Origin: an uncultured Erysipelotrichaceae bacterium
GTDB lineage: Bacteria > Bacillota_I > Bacilli_A > RF39 > UBA660
Direction of reading: 5' to 3'
DNA length: 47,321 nucleotides
Assembly (NCBI GenBank): GCA_902783895.1
Contig: CACZST010000012.1
Span: 1 to 47,321 of the forward strand
This document shows, one piece after another, positions 7,523 to 15,330 of the stretch. The position numbers and the translations under genes were made by a program. The notes below the pieces were generated by a model, which ran no database searches, was not told the DNA's origin, and saw only the letters and a list, made by a program, of their open reading frames with translations. Position 1 is the first letter of the stretch. Each line of letters opens with the position of its first letter.

Positions 7523-8398
7523 TTAGTTCCCGTGAGGATGAAAATTTTTATAGTTTTCGTGTAATTTTTCGTTTGAGATATGAGTGTATATTTGGGTTGA
7601 AGAAATATCACTATGACCTAATAGTTCTTGTATACTTCTTAAATCAGCCCCGTGTTTTAATAAGTGAGTGGCAAATGAATGTCTTAGGGTATGGGGTGAG
7701 AAGTCTTTTTTTATATTTTTTTCTAAAGCTATTTTTTTTAATATTTTGAAGAAACCTTGTCTAGTCATTTGATTTCCATGATTATTTAAAAATAAATAAT
7801 TATTTTCACCATGTTTAAATAAATTGAAGCGGTGGTCATTTATGTAATTATTTAATGCTTCGGTTGCATATTCATCTAATGGAATAATTCTTTCTTTAGA
7901 ACCTTTTCCAAATATTCTTACTACTTCATTTTGAATATCAATATCATTTACTTTTAAATTAATGAGTTCACTTACTCTAAGGCCACTACTATACATAAGT
8001 TCAAGCATGGCTTTGTTTCGAAAATCAAAATCTGTTTTAAGATTTATATCAAGCAAATCATTGACTTCGTCTTCTGTTAGAATATTTGGTAATTTCCTTT
8101 GTGTTTTTGGATTGTTAATATTAGCTAAAGGTGATGTTTTAATTTGATTTGTTAGTTTTAGATATTTATAAAAACTTTTGAGAGAACTTATATGTCTTGA
8201 TATAGTTTTAGCCTCTAAATTTTTACCTAGATTTTGAATATATTTTTTTATATCTTCATGATTAATTTTTTTAATTTCTTTTTTAAAGTAATTATCAAAA
8301 TCATTTAAATCACGTTTATATGATTCTACTGTATTTTCACTGTATTTTTTTTCGAAGCTAAGGTAATTTAGAAATTCTTCTATTTGTTTATTATTCAT
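7523..8398 (-). CDS. XerC/XerD-type tyrosine recombinase
   Basis: A site-specific recombinase of 291 residues, the usual Xer size, with an N-terminal SAM-like core-binding domain (about 1-85) and a catalytic domain. Active-site residues are visible: R141 (SGLRVSEL), Lys in GKGSKER, H236 and R239 (HTLRHSFATH), H262 (LLGHSDIS) and the nucleophile Y271 (QIYTHIS). It probably resolves chromosome dimers at dif. I cannot tell XerC from XerD. ATG 8398 is preferred because GGTGA, which includes the upstream ATG at 8410, sits 5 nt before it. No dif-like site or mobile element is evident beside it, so a housekeeping role is likelier than an integrase role. Confidence 0.9.
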   Translation of the reverse strand: MNNKQIEEFLNYLSFEKKYSENTVESYKRDLNDFDNYFKKEIKKINHEDIKKYIQNLGKNLEAKTISRHISSLKSFYKYLKLTNQIKTSPLANINNPKTQRKLPNILTEDEVNDLLDINLKTDFDFRNKAMLELMYSSGLRVSELINLKVNDIDIQNEVVRIFGKGSKERIIPLDEYATEALNNYINDHRFNLFKHGENNYLFLNNHGNQMTRQGFFKILKKIALEKNIKKDFSPHTLRHSFATHLLKHGADLRSIQELLGHSDISSTQIYTHISNEKLHENYKNFHPHGN

Positions 8399-8489
8399 AT
8401 TATTCACCATTTTAATTTTAACAAAAAAAGTAAAAAAATTAAAGTAGTGTTTATTGACTTAAAAAATGTTATTTTTATTTAAAATATTG

Positions 8490-8495
8490 TATAAT
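8490..8495 (+). promoter_or_regulatory. -10 box of the rarA promoter
   Basis: A perfect TATAAT lies just before the start region. The -35 at 17 bp (TGTTAT) is weak; a TTGACT at 8454 is too far (30 bp). The predicted leader is very short. Confidence 0.4.
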
Positions 8496-8512
8496 AGTAT
8501 GTGGTGATGTTT

Positions 8513-9718
8513 ATGAGACCACTTGCGGATATGTTAAGACCCAAAAAATTAGAAGATGTGGTTGGTCAAAAACAATTAATTGGTAAAGGTAATGTTTTAT
8601 ATAATTTGATTAATCATAAGAAGTTATTTTCAATGATTTTGTATGGTCCACCAGGAACAGGAAAAACTACTTTAGCTAATGTGATTATAAATGAACTTGA
8701 TTTGGAATATGATTTTTTAAATGCAGTTATTAATAGTAAAAAAGATTTTGATAATACTGTTTCAAAGGCAAAAGAACAAGGTGGACTTGTTTTGATTATG
8801 GATGAGATTCATAGATTAAATAAGGATAAGCAAGATTTATTACTTCCTTATTTAGAAAATGGATTAATTACTTTAATAGGACTTACAACGGCAAATCCTT
8901 ATCATTCGATTAATCCGGCTATTAGAAGTAGATGTCAACTTTATGAACTTAAACCTTTGAGTAATGATGATATTGTTTTAGCTTTGAAGAGGGCCTTTCC
9001 CTTACTTGAAAATATAAAAATTGAAGATGATGCTTTAGATTATATTGCTTTTTTATCTGGTGGTGATGTTAGATATGCATATAATTTACTTGAAGTTGCA
9101 TATTATGCATCTTCTGATTTTCATATAGATATGGATTTACTAAAAAAAATAAATAATAAACCTAGTTTATATATTGATAAGAATGATGATGGTTATTATG
9201 ACGTAATTAGCGCATTACAAAAGTCTATTAGAGGTAGTGATGTTAATGTGGCTCTTCATTATTTAGCTAGGCTTATAGTGGCTGAAGATTTAGATATTAT
9301 TTTTAGAAGACTTTCAGTAATTGCTTATGAAGATATTGGTCTTGCTAATCCGGCTATTGGTCCTAGGCTTGAGGCAGCAATTAAGGCAGCTGAACGTGTT
9401 GGTCTTCCTGAAGCTAGAATACCACTTGGTGAAATTGTTGTAGATATGGCTTTATCACCTAAATCTAATAGTGCTCATGAGGCTTTAGATTTGGCTATTC
9501 GTGATGTTAAGATGGGAAATGTTGGAAAGGTTCCAAATCATATAAAGACTCATTCAAAAGATTATAAATATCCTCATAATTATAAAGGTAGTTTTGTAAA
9601 ACAACAATATTTACCTGATGAACTTAAAGAAAGAAAATATTATAATCCTAAGCTTACAAGTAAATATGAAGTTAATTTAAAAAATATTTATGATAAAATT
9701 AATAAAGCCATAGACTAA
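8513..9718 (+). CDS. rarA: replication-associated AAA+ ATPase RarA (MgsA)
   Basis: RarA/MgsA acts at stalled replication forks and single-strand DNA gaps. The 401-residue protein starts with the family-typical MRPLADMLRP, then Walker A GPPGTGKTT (about residues 45-53), Walker B LIMDEIHR, sensor-1 LTTANP and the arginine-finger SRCQLYEL. A C-terminal tetramerisation region follows (EDIGLANP, DMALSPKSN, KVPNHIK). ATG 8513 was chosen because GGTGAT ends 4 nt before it and it gives the usual N-terminus; GTG 8501 and ATG 8507 are in frame upstream. It is divergent from xerC/D and convergent with holA, with which it shares a terminator holding both stop codons. Confidence 0.95.
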   Translation: MRPLADMLRPKKLEDVVGQKQLIGKGNVLYNLINHKKLFSMILYGPPGTGKTTLANVIINELDLEYDFLNAVINSKKDFDNTVSKAKEQGGLVLIMDEIHRLNKDKQDLLLPYLENGLITLIGLTTANPYHSINPAIRSRCQLYELKPLSNDDIVLALKRAFPLLENIKIEDDALDYIAFLSGGDVRYAYNLLEVAYYASSDFHIDMDLLKKINNKPSLYIDKNDDGYYDVISALQKSIRGSDVNVALHYLARLIVAEDLDIIFRRLSVIAYEDIGLANPAIGPRLEAAIKAAERVGLPEARIPLGEIVVDMALSPKSNSAHEALDLAIRDVKMGNVGKVPNHIKTHSKDYKYPHNYKGSFVKQQYLPDELKERKYYNPKLTSKYEVNLKNIYDKINKAID

Positions 9719-9735
9719 TCTATGGCTTTAATTTT
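9703..9735. terminator. bidirectional rarA/holA terminator
   Basis: A perfect 12-bp stem TAAAGCCATAGA/TCTATGGCTTTA with loop CTAA. The rarA stop is in the loop and the holA stop in the right arm. A T-rich tract follows on the plus strand. Confidence 0.85.
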
Positions 9736-10648
9736 TTAATATAAATAGTTCTAAAGCAAGGTCTTTGTTTTCTTTACCTGTTTTTATTCCAATATCAATG
9801 TTTGCTAGGTTATCTAAGTATTTTAAAAGTAAATCTGATTTGTAATTTCTTCCATTTTGAAGAGCTAATTTAACGCGATATGGATGAACTTTTAATGTGT
9901 TTGCAATATCTTTTTCAGAGTATCCTTTTTTTGCTAATTCTTTAGATTGATACATTAATCTAAATTGACTTGCTAGTAAAATTACTATTTTTAATGGCTC
10001 TTCATTTACTTTAAGCATTTCGTTGTATATTTCTAAGGCATCATCTTTATTTTTTTTAACAATGTTATCTATTAGCTTGAAGATATCTGTATCTATTTCT
10101 TTGTTTGTTAGATTTAAGATATCTTCTTTTGTTATGGTTTTATCATTTTTATATAATTTTATTTTATTAATTTCATTTTCTAGTTTTTGAGGGTTATTTC
10201 CTACTCTATCGATTAATAAATTTAAATTTGATGTGGTTATACTGTAACCTGCAAGTAATTTTTTTAAAAGAGTATTTGCACTTATATTTTCATTAAATGA
10301 TAATATTTTGTGATTTTTTTTAATTAATTTTGTGATTTTTTTTCTTTCATCTAGTTTTTCACTATTAGCTATTAAGATAAAGATTGTATTAGGATTTGGA
10401 TTATTTATATATTTTTCTATTTCTTCCATTCCGATATTATTTCCAGATAAAAACATTGATGCATTGTCTAAGATAACAACTTTTTTATCATCAAACATTG
10501 AAAATGTTTCACAATCATTAATAACGTTTTTAATATCTTCTTCAGTTAAATCATATTTACTAATATTCATTTTATCGAAGTTTTTTGTGATTTTTTTTAT
10601 TTCTTCATTTATTCTGTAATTATTTGTTCCATAAAATAAGTAAATCAT
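9728..10648 (-). CDS. holA: DNA polymerase III subunit delta
   Basis: The delta subunit opens the beta sliding clamp within the clamp-loader complex. The 306-residue protein has the typical start MIYLFYGTNNYRINEEI, an AAA+-like domain without a functional Walker A, and the C-terminal collar region (SQFRLMYQSKELAKKGYSE, then HPYRVKLA). Length is slightly below the usual 330-340. GGTGAT is 3 nt before the ATG. It is convergent with rarA and follows the histidine-kinase gene on the same strand after a terminator. The pairing of rarA and holA is by location only. Confidence 0.93.
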   Translation of the reverse strand: MIYLFYGTNNYRINEEIKKITKNFDKMNISKYDLTEEDIKNVINDCETFSMFDDKKVVILDNASMFLSGNNIGMEEIEKYINNPNPNTIFILIANSEKLDERKKITKLIKKNHKILSFNENISANTLLKKLLAGYSITTSNLNLLIDRVGNNPQKLENEINKIKLYKNDKTITKEDILNLTNKEIDTDIFKLIDNIVKKNKDDALEIYNEMLKVNEEPLKIVILLASQFRLMYQSKELAKKGYSEKDIANTLKVHPYRVKLALQNGRNYKSDLLLKYLDNLANIDIGIKTGKENKDLALELFILKN

Positions 10649-10671
10649 ACTATCACCATAATAATTTTATC

Positions 10672-10709
10672 ATATAAAAAGAAGTCTTGTAACTACTTTT
10701 TAGACTTCT
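10672..10709 (-). terminator. terminator of the two-component operon
   Basis: On the minus strand AGAAGTC/GACTTCT (10703-10709 and 10680-10686) form a 7-bp stem around a 16-nt loop that holds the kinase stop, followed by TTTTTATA. Confidence 0.6.
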
Positions 10710-12150
10710 CTTTATATTTTTTTAATTCAAAGTAGAAAGTTGTTCCTTTGGGTGATGTTTTAACACCAAATTTACTACCATGATTTTGTAAAATATTTTT
10801 TACGATTGATAATCCTAATCCAGTTCCATAATTGTTTCTTTTATGTTTTTTTTCGCTATGATAATATCTATCCCAAATGTTTTCTAAGTCTTCTTTTTTA
10901 ATACCTTTTCCGGTATCTTTTATTTCAATTAAATAGTTTTTCTTTTTTTCAGTTATATTTATAGTAACTATTTTATCATCACCAGTATAATTTATAGCAT
11001 TATTTGCTAAATTATAAATTACTTGATAGATTCTTTGTTCATCAACTTTAACAATAACCGACTCTGGATGATTAAAGACAAAATGATAGTTTTCTTTTTC
11101 AGATAATATTTTAAATCTATTTATTATCTCGGTAACTATTTTATTTAAATCAATTATTTGCCTATTTAATGGTTTTGCTTTTGCTTGTAAGGCAGATAAA
11201 TCAACTATGTCGTTTACAAGTAAGGCAAGACGGTCTGTTTCTTCAATAATTGTATTTAAGTTTTCGGTCATTTTTTCTTTATTGTCATAATTTATATCTC
11301 TAATCATTTCGGCATATGCTTTTATCATGGTTAGTGGTGTTTTTAGGTCATGACCAACATTAGCTAGTAAATCTTTTTTAAGATTTTCTGTTTTAGAAAG
11401 TTCGGTTTTAGCATAGTTTAACGAATCAGATAATTGATTTATTTCATATATTTTTGAATCTGTTTCGAATGAAACGTTATAATTACCATTTGCAACTTTT
11501 TTAGCATCGTTACTTAATTTAACTAAAGGTTTTGACATAGATTTGGAGACGATATAACCAAGTATTAATGATAAGATTATTACAATAAAACTTGTAAAGG
11601 CAAATTGTCTTGTCAAAATAGATATTGTTGAATCGAGTGGTTCAATTGAAGCGTTTATAAAAGCATACATTCCATTGTTAAGTTTTAATGCATATATAAG
11701 TATTTCATTTTCGTAATTTTTATTTATTAGTTTATAATGTTGCTGCTCTAAGCCACTTTTGACAAAATCATTTCTTATTCTAATATTTTTATTTCTTAGT
11801 TCGATACAGCCCTGGTTATATATGTTTGATGTATATACACTATTATCGTTATATAATTCAATACATAAGTCCCTTTTCTTAGCAATTTTGTCGATTTCAT
11901 TAATGTTTAAATTATCTTGCTTTTTTTCAATTTCTTTAGCTGCAGAATTTATATCATTTGTTTTATAAAATTTGTAATATGCACCTAAGAATAGAGTTTG
12001 GAAAAGCCATAGGAATATCAGGATTAGAATACTAAAACTTATAAGGAATAACCAAGTTTTGTTTTTGAAACTGTTTAATTTTAATGTTTTTAGTTTTTCT
12101 TTTACATTTAAGAAAATATTTTTTATGTTTTCTTTAAACTTCTGGAACAA
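10693..12150 (-). CDS. membrane sensor histidine kinase
   Basis: A 485-residue sensor kinase. One membrane helix at about residues 32-56, an extracytoplasmic sensor region of about 120 residues with two cysteines (C96, C115), a second helix at about 181-203, HAMP (about 204-255), HisKA with the phospho-accepting H267 in NVGHDLKTPL, then HATPase_c with N box NLANNAINY, G1 DTGKGI and G2 GTGLGLS. It phosphorylates the adjacent OmpR-family regulator. The start is TTG 12150, overlapping the regulator gene by 17 nt; no in-frame ATG lies nearby, and the ribosome site is weak, so coupled translation is likely. The sensed signal is unknown. Confidence 0.93.
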   Translation of the reverse strand: MFQKFKENIKNIFLNVKEKLKTLKLNSFKNKTWLFLISFSILILIFLWLFQTLFLGAYYKFYKTNDINSAAKEIEKKQDNLNINEIDKIAKKRDLCIELYNDNSVYTSNIYNQGCIELRNKNIRIRNDFVKSGLEQQHYKLINKNYENEILIYALKLNNGMYAFINASIEPLDSTISILTRQFAFTSFIVIILSLILGYIVSKSMSKPLVKLSNDAKKVANGNYNVSFETDSKIYEINQLSDSLNYAKTELSKTENLKKDLLANVGHDLKTPLTMIKAYAEMIRDINYDNKEKMTENLNTIIEETDRLALLVNDIVDLSALQAKAKPLNRQIIDLNKIVTEIINRFKILSEKENYHFVFNHPESVIVKVDEQRIYQVIYNLANNAINYTGDDKIVTINITEKKKNYLIEIKDTGKGIKKEDLENIWDRYYHSEKKHKRNNYGTGLGLSIVKNILQNHGSKFGVKTSPKGTTFYFELKKYKEKSKK

Positions 12151-12799
12151 ATTTATAACCTACTCCCCTAATAGTTATTATTAGATCACGATATTTTCCT
12201 AAATTATTACGAAGCATTTTAACATGTGTATCAATTGTTCTATCATCCCCATAGAAATCATAGCCCCAGATTTTATTTAATAATTGATTTCTTGATAAAG
12301 CTATATTAGGATTACTTACTAAGTAACGTAATAGTTCATATTCTTTTAAGGTTAATTTTACTTCTTTATCATCAATTGAAACGTAGTGAGCACTAAAGTC
12401 AATTTTTAAAGTTTTATATTCATAAACATCATTAGTTAATTTTTTACTTCTTCTTAAAATGGCTTTAATTCTGGCAATTAATTCTTTTGGACTAAATGGT
12501 TTTGTTAGATAGTCATCTGTTCCTAAATTGAAGCCTCTTAGTTTATCATATTCTTCAGTTCTAGCTGATAATATAATTACTGGAATGTTTTTTTCTTTTT
12601 TTAGTGTTTCTAAAAAAGTCATTCCATCCATTTTAGGCATCATGATATCTAAAACAATCAAATCAATATTGCTGTTTTTTATTGTATTTAATGCATCAAT
12701 ACCATTTTCGGCTTCGAGAACGTTAAAATTCTCTTTCTCCGCATAAGTTTTTATAACGTCTCTTATTAGCTTTTCATCATCTACAATTAATATGTTCAT
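12134..12799 (-). CDS. OmpR/PhoB-family response regulator
   Basis: A 221-residue regulator. The receiver domain (1-115) has D7/D8, the phospho-acceptor D51 (VLDIMMPKMDG), S78 and K100 (LTKPFSP). The C-terminal winged-helix DNA-binding domain includes LTLKEYELLRYL and TIDTHVKMLRNNLG. AAGGAGGAG precedes ATG 12799. It is the first gene of a two-gene operon with its kinase. Its targets are unknown; the direct-repeat promoter motif at 36770-36802 is the kind of site an OmpR-family protein can bind, but nothing here links the two. Confidence 0.94.
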   Translation of the reverse strand: MNILIVDDEKLIRDVIKTYAEKENFNVLEAENGIDALNTIKNSNIDLIVLDIMMPKMDGMTFLETLKKEKNIPVIILSARTEEYDKLRGFNLGTDDYLTKPFSPKELIARIKAILRRSKKLTNDVYEYKTLKIDFSAHYVSIDDKEVKLTLKEYELLRYLVSNPNIALSRNQLLNKIWGYDFYGDDRTIDTHVKMLRNNLGKYRDLIITIRGVGYKFVPEV

Positions 12800-12851
12800 A
12801 TATACTCCTCCTTATATAATTATAATACAATATAAATATGAAAAAAAGGTG

Positions 12852-12885
12852 AAAAAATAAAGCATACTTTAAATTTGGTATGCTT
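12852..12885 (-). terminator. terminator of the small unknown gene
   Basis: A 9-bp stem AAAGCATAC/GTATGCTTT (12859-12867 and 12877-12885) has the stop codon in its loop. ATTTTTTC follows on the minus strand. Confidence 0.75.
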
Positions 12886-13246
12886 TTCTTTTTATTGGTT
12901 TAATTAGATTTACTTTGACTTTTGAGTTGTGGCTACCAATTTCTTTAACCATACCTTTATTTTTTATTCTTTTAATAGTAGTTTCTGGTTTAGTTGTTTT
13001 AAAAGGTTTCATTTTGTTTAATTGCCCTTTTAAAATATTCAAATTTGGAACTGCCACGGTATATGTTACTGTATGAACATCATATTTTTTGATAAATTTT
13101 TTTAATTCTCTTTTTTCCTCTTTTGTTAAGTCATAGATATTATTTACATAAGTTAATATTTTATTTGCATAATTTATATCTGGATTTTCTATGGCGCTAT
13201 AGTTTACTAAAGAGTTTTTTATACTTTCTAATAAATCTTTATACAT
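12869..13246 (-). CDS. small basic protein of unknown function
   Basis: A 125-residue soluble protein. The N-terminal half is acidic to neutral and helical (DLLESIKNSL, DLTKEEKRELKKFIKKYDV), then TVTYTVAVPNL, then a very basic tail (KTTKPETTIKRIKNKGM, KPIKRKAYQI). The tail could bind nucleic acid. I do not recognise it. ATG 13246 is preferred: GGAGGT lies 7 nt before it and falls inside the extra codons of the upstream ATG at 13264. It has a perfect-consensus promoter with an operator-like inverted repeat (13276-13304) and its own terminator, so it looks like a strongly expressed, regulated single gene. Confidence 0.7.
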   Translation of the reverse strand: MYKDLLESIKNSLVNYSAIENPDINYANKILTYVNNIYDLTKEEKRELKKFIKKYDVHTVTYTVAVPNLNILKGQLNKMKPFKTTKPETTIKRIKNKGMVKEIGSHNSKVKVNLIKPIKRKAYQI

Positions 13247-13275
13247 AATATCTACCTCCCCCATTTGATTAATAA

Positions 13276-13304
13276 ATTATACCATTTTAGGTATAAAATG
13301 TCAA
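13276..13304 (-). promoter_or_regulatory. perfect sigma-A promoter with operator-like palindrome
   Basis: TTGACA, a 17-bp spacer and TATAAT, with an extended TGn before the -10. An inverted repeat TATACC-ATTTTA-GGTATA (13278-13295) covers the -10 and spacer. The -35 overlaps the stop codon of the upstream gene. Confidence 0.85.
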
Positions 13305-14332
13305 ATTTCTCGTTGTTTTTTCAAGCTTTTTGTGATGTTTGAATTTTTTATTTCTAAGAATTTTTCCGTGTCTTTATTCCCACTATTGTTACTATATATA
13401 TTAAACATTTTATTTATTAATTTATAGTATACGATAATATTGTCTGGATGTTCGTTTATATAGTCTAAACCAAGTATTATTTCTATCGCTTCTTCTTTTG
13501 ACATTGTTTTTATTAGTTCAGCAAGTAAGTTGTTAAAACTTCCAAGAAAATAATCCTTTTCCATATCTTTTGGGTCTTCATAAAATTGTTCAATCATATA
13601 TGCAAGTTTACTTAGTTTTTTATATGTTGGTTTTGGGTTATTAAAATATCTAATATTTAATAAATCTGTATATCCTTCATTTAAACCTCTACCTATAGTT
13701 ATGAAGTTTTCGTTATTAAGACCTTCTTCTTTATCAATTTTTGAAAGAGACTTATAATCTTTATATATTTGATTGTTATTATTATATCCAATAAAACGGA
13801 AACCACTCTCGGTTGTAAATGGATTATTTGATGAAAGATGAAGCATTTCATGATTAAATGTATTTATATTATCATCATATAAGTTTATGATATCAAGGAT
13901 AGGATCATATTCACCTAAAACTATTTGATTATTAAATATAACTTTTTTAAATTTTTCTAATTTTGTTAGATATTCTTGAGTTATTTTTAAATTTTTTAAA
14001 TTATATAAATAAAATAAATTATATTCTTGCCCATGCTGATTTAATGTTTCTTTAAAATTCTTAATTATATAAGAAAATTCTTCTTTTAAATTTTCGGTGA
14101 TATTTTCTTCTTGTATAATAAGTCTTTGTTTTAAATCTTCGCTCATATAATCGGATACATTTCTTGGGATTGTTTCAATGGTATTGTTTTTGAAAAATGA
14201 AATTAATATATTTTTAGTTTTATCAAGTTTATATGCTGTGTTTTTTCTATCATTTTGTTTAAAATAAATAGTTGTCCCTTCTAATGATAAAAATGTCAAA
14301 AATTCTAGTCCTAATAGTAATTCTATATTCAT
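13301..14332 (-). CDS. HExxH putative metallopeptidase-like protein
   Basis: A 343-residue protein with a hydrophobic N-terminus (residues 4-23) that may be a weak anchor. It has a zinc-protease-like motif HEMLH (residues 161-165) followed by NEGYTD with E219, which could be the third ligand of a gluzincin site 54 residues later. The rest is helical and rich in K, N, E and Y; I cannot place it in a named family. GGGGGA precedes ATG 14332. It has its own TTGACA promoter (14409-14436). The downstream small gene has a separate promoter but could receive read-through. Peptidase activity is an inference from the motif only. Confidence 0.75.
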   Translation of the reverse strand: MNIELLLGLEFLTFLSLEGTTIYFKQNDRKNTAYKLDKTKNILISFFKNNTIETIPRNVSDYMSEDLKQRLIIQEENITENLKEEFSYIIKNFKETLNQHGQEYNLFYLYNLKNLKITQEYLTKLEKFKKVIFNNQIVLGEYDPILDIINLYDDNINTFNHEMLHLSSNNPFTTESGFRFIGYNNNNQIYKDYKSLSKIDKEEGLNNENFITIGRGLNEGYTDLLNIRYFNNPKPTYKKLSKLAYMIEQFYEDPKDMEKDYFLGSFNNLLAELIKTMSKEEAIEIILGLDYINEHPDNIIVYYKLINKMFNIYSNNSGNKDTEKFLEIKNSNITKSLKKQREI

Positions 14333-14408
14333 AATTTTCCCCCTTTATTTATGATAGGTTTACCTGGTCTGATGTAGTTATAATTTTTTTGAATTTCTAT
14401 GTCTGTTT

Positions 14409-14436
14409 ATTTTAACCTTTTCTTAGAAATTGTCAA
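14409..14436 (-). promoter_or_regulatory. sigma-A promoter of the HExxH gene
   Basis: TTGACA (14431-14436), a 16-bp spacer and TAAAAT (14409-14414). A leader of about 70 nt precedes the start codon. Confidence 0.7.
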
Positions 14437-14445
14437 ATTTACACC

Positions 14446-14478
14446 AATAAAAAAGCTATAGATTGATACTTTAGCTTT
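14446..14478 (-). terminator. terminator of the deacetylase operon
   Basis: Stem AAAGCTA/TAGCTTT (14472-14478 and 14452-14458) followed on the minus strand by a T-rich tract. Confidence 0.65.
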
Positions 14479-14488
14479 AATTATTGTT

Positions 14489-15316
14489 TCAATTGTTGAT
14501 ATGATGGTGAATTGGACTTGTGTTTTTTGTTATTTTAGCGAAGGTATAGCCATTTGCTTTTCCATAATTTATAATATCATTTAGTGCTTCTACTGTGGTT
14601 GATTTAGTGGCAGAATCATGCATTAATATGATATTTTCTCCTTCTTTTAGTCTGGATGTTACATTATTATATATTTGCTCTTTAGAAAGTTTTCCTGAAG
14701 CATCCCCAGAATCTATATTCCAATCATAATAGTAAAAGTTGTTTTCATTTAAATAGTTTGTAATTCTAGTCATAATTTGAGGACTATATTTTTTAGATAT
14801 TGTATTTGAAGAGCCACCTGGTAATCTTAATATTCTTGGTTTATAACCGATAACTTTGGCTATTTTACTTCTTATAGCTTCAAAGTCTTCTTTATAATTT
14901 TCATCACTTGAATATATATAACTATAATTATGAGTTAAAGTATGGATAGCGACAGTATGATTTTCAATATGAGCTTTTTTGACAATGTTTTCAAATTTAT
15001 CAAATTGCTGATTTGTGACAAAGAATGTTGCGGGTACATTTTGCTGTTTTAAAATATCTAATATTTGACTTGTTAAATAACTTGGACCATCATCAAATGT
15101 TAGGTATATTGTTTTATCTGAAACTATACTTGGATTTATATTTGATTTTTTCATTGTATTTGGTTTATTTATTACTAGAGTTTGTTTAAATTTTTTATTA
15201 GGTATTGTTTTTAATGTTTCGGTTTGCTTTTGATGAGTGGCAATACATAAAAAAACTAAAATAATATCAATTAGTAAAATTATACTTATTAGTATTGATG
15301 ATTTTATTTTAGTCAT
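14489..15316 (-). CDS. polysaccharide (peptidoglycan) deacetylase, CE4 family
   Basis: A 275-residue extracellular enzyme with one N-terminal membrane anchor (about residues 7-26), a short linker and a NodB domain from residue 69. CE4 motifs are visible: TFDDGP (73-78), the metal-binding HTLTH, RLPGGSS, YDWNIDSGD and ILMHD. It most likely removes N-acetyl groups from cell-wall GlcNAc or MurNAc, which can give lysozyme resistance; the exact substrate is unknown. AGAGGTGA is about 7 nt before ATG 15316. It lies 14 bp after a second deacetylase gene of the same type, and the two NodB domains are clearly similar (SSNTISKKYS versus SSNTVSRKYS), which suggests tandem duplication. Confidence 0.92.
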   Translation of the reverse strand: MTKIKSSILISIILLIDIILVFLCIATHQKQTETLKTIPNKKFKQTLVINKPNTMKKSNINPSIVSDKTIYLTFDDGPSYLTSQILDILKQQNVPATFFVTNQQFDKFENIVKKAHIENHTVAIHTLTHNYSYIYSSDENYKEDFEAIRSKIAKVIGYKPRILRLPGGSSNTISKKYSPQIMTRITNYLNENNFYYYDWNIDSGDASGKLSKEQIYNNVTSRLKEGENIILMHDSATKSTTVEALNDIINYGKANGYTFAKITKNTSPIHHHINN

Positions 15317-15330
15317 TTTTTGTCACCTCT

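Noticed and set aside
7523-8398. Integrase of a mobile element
   Set aside because: Length and motifs fit housekeeping Xer proteins. No attachment repeats, phage genes or tRNA lie beside it.
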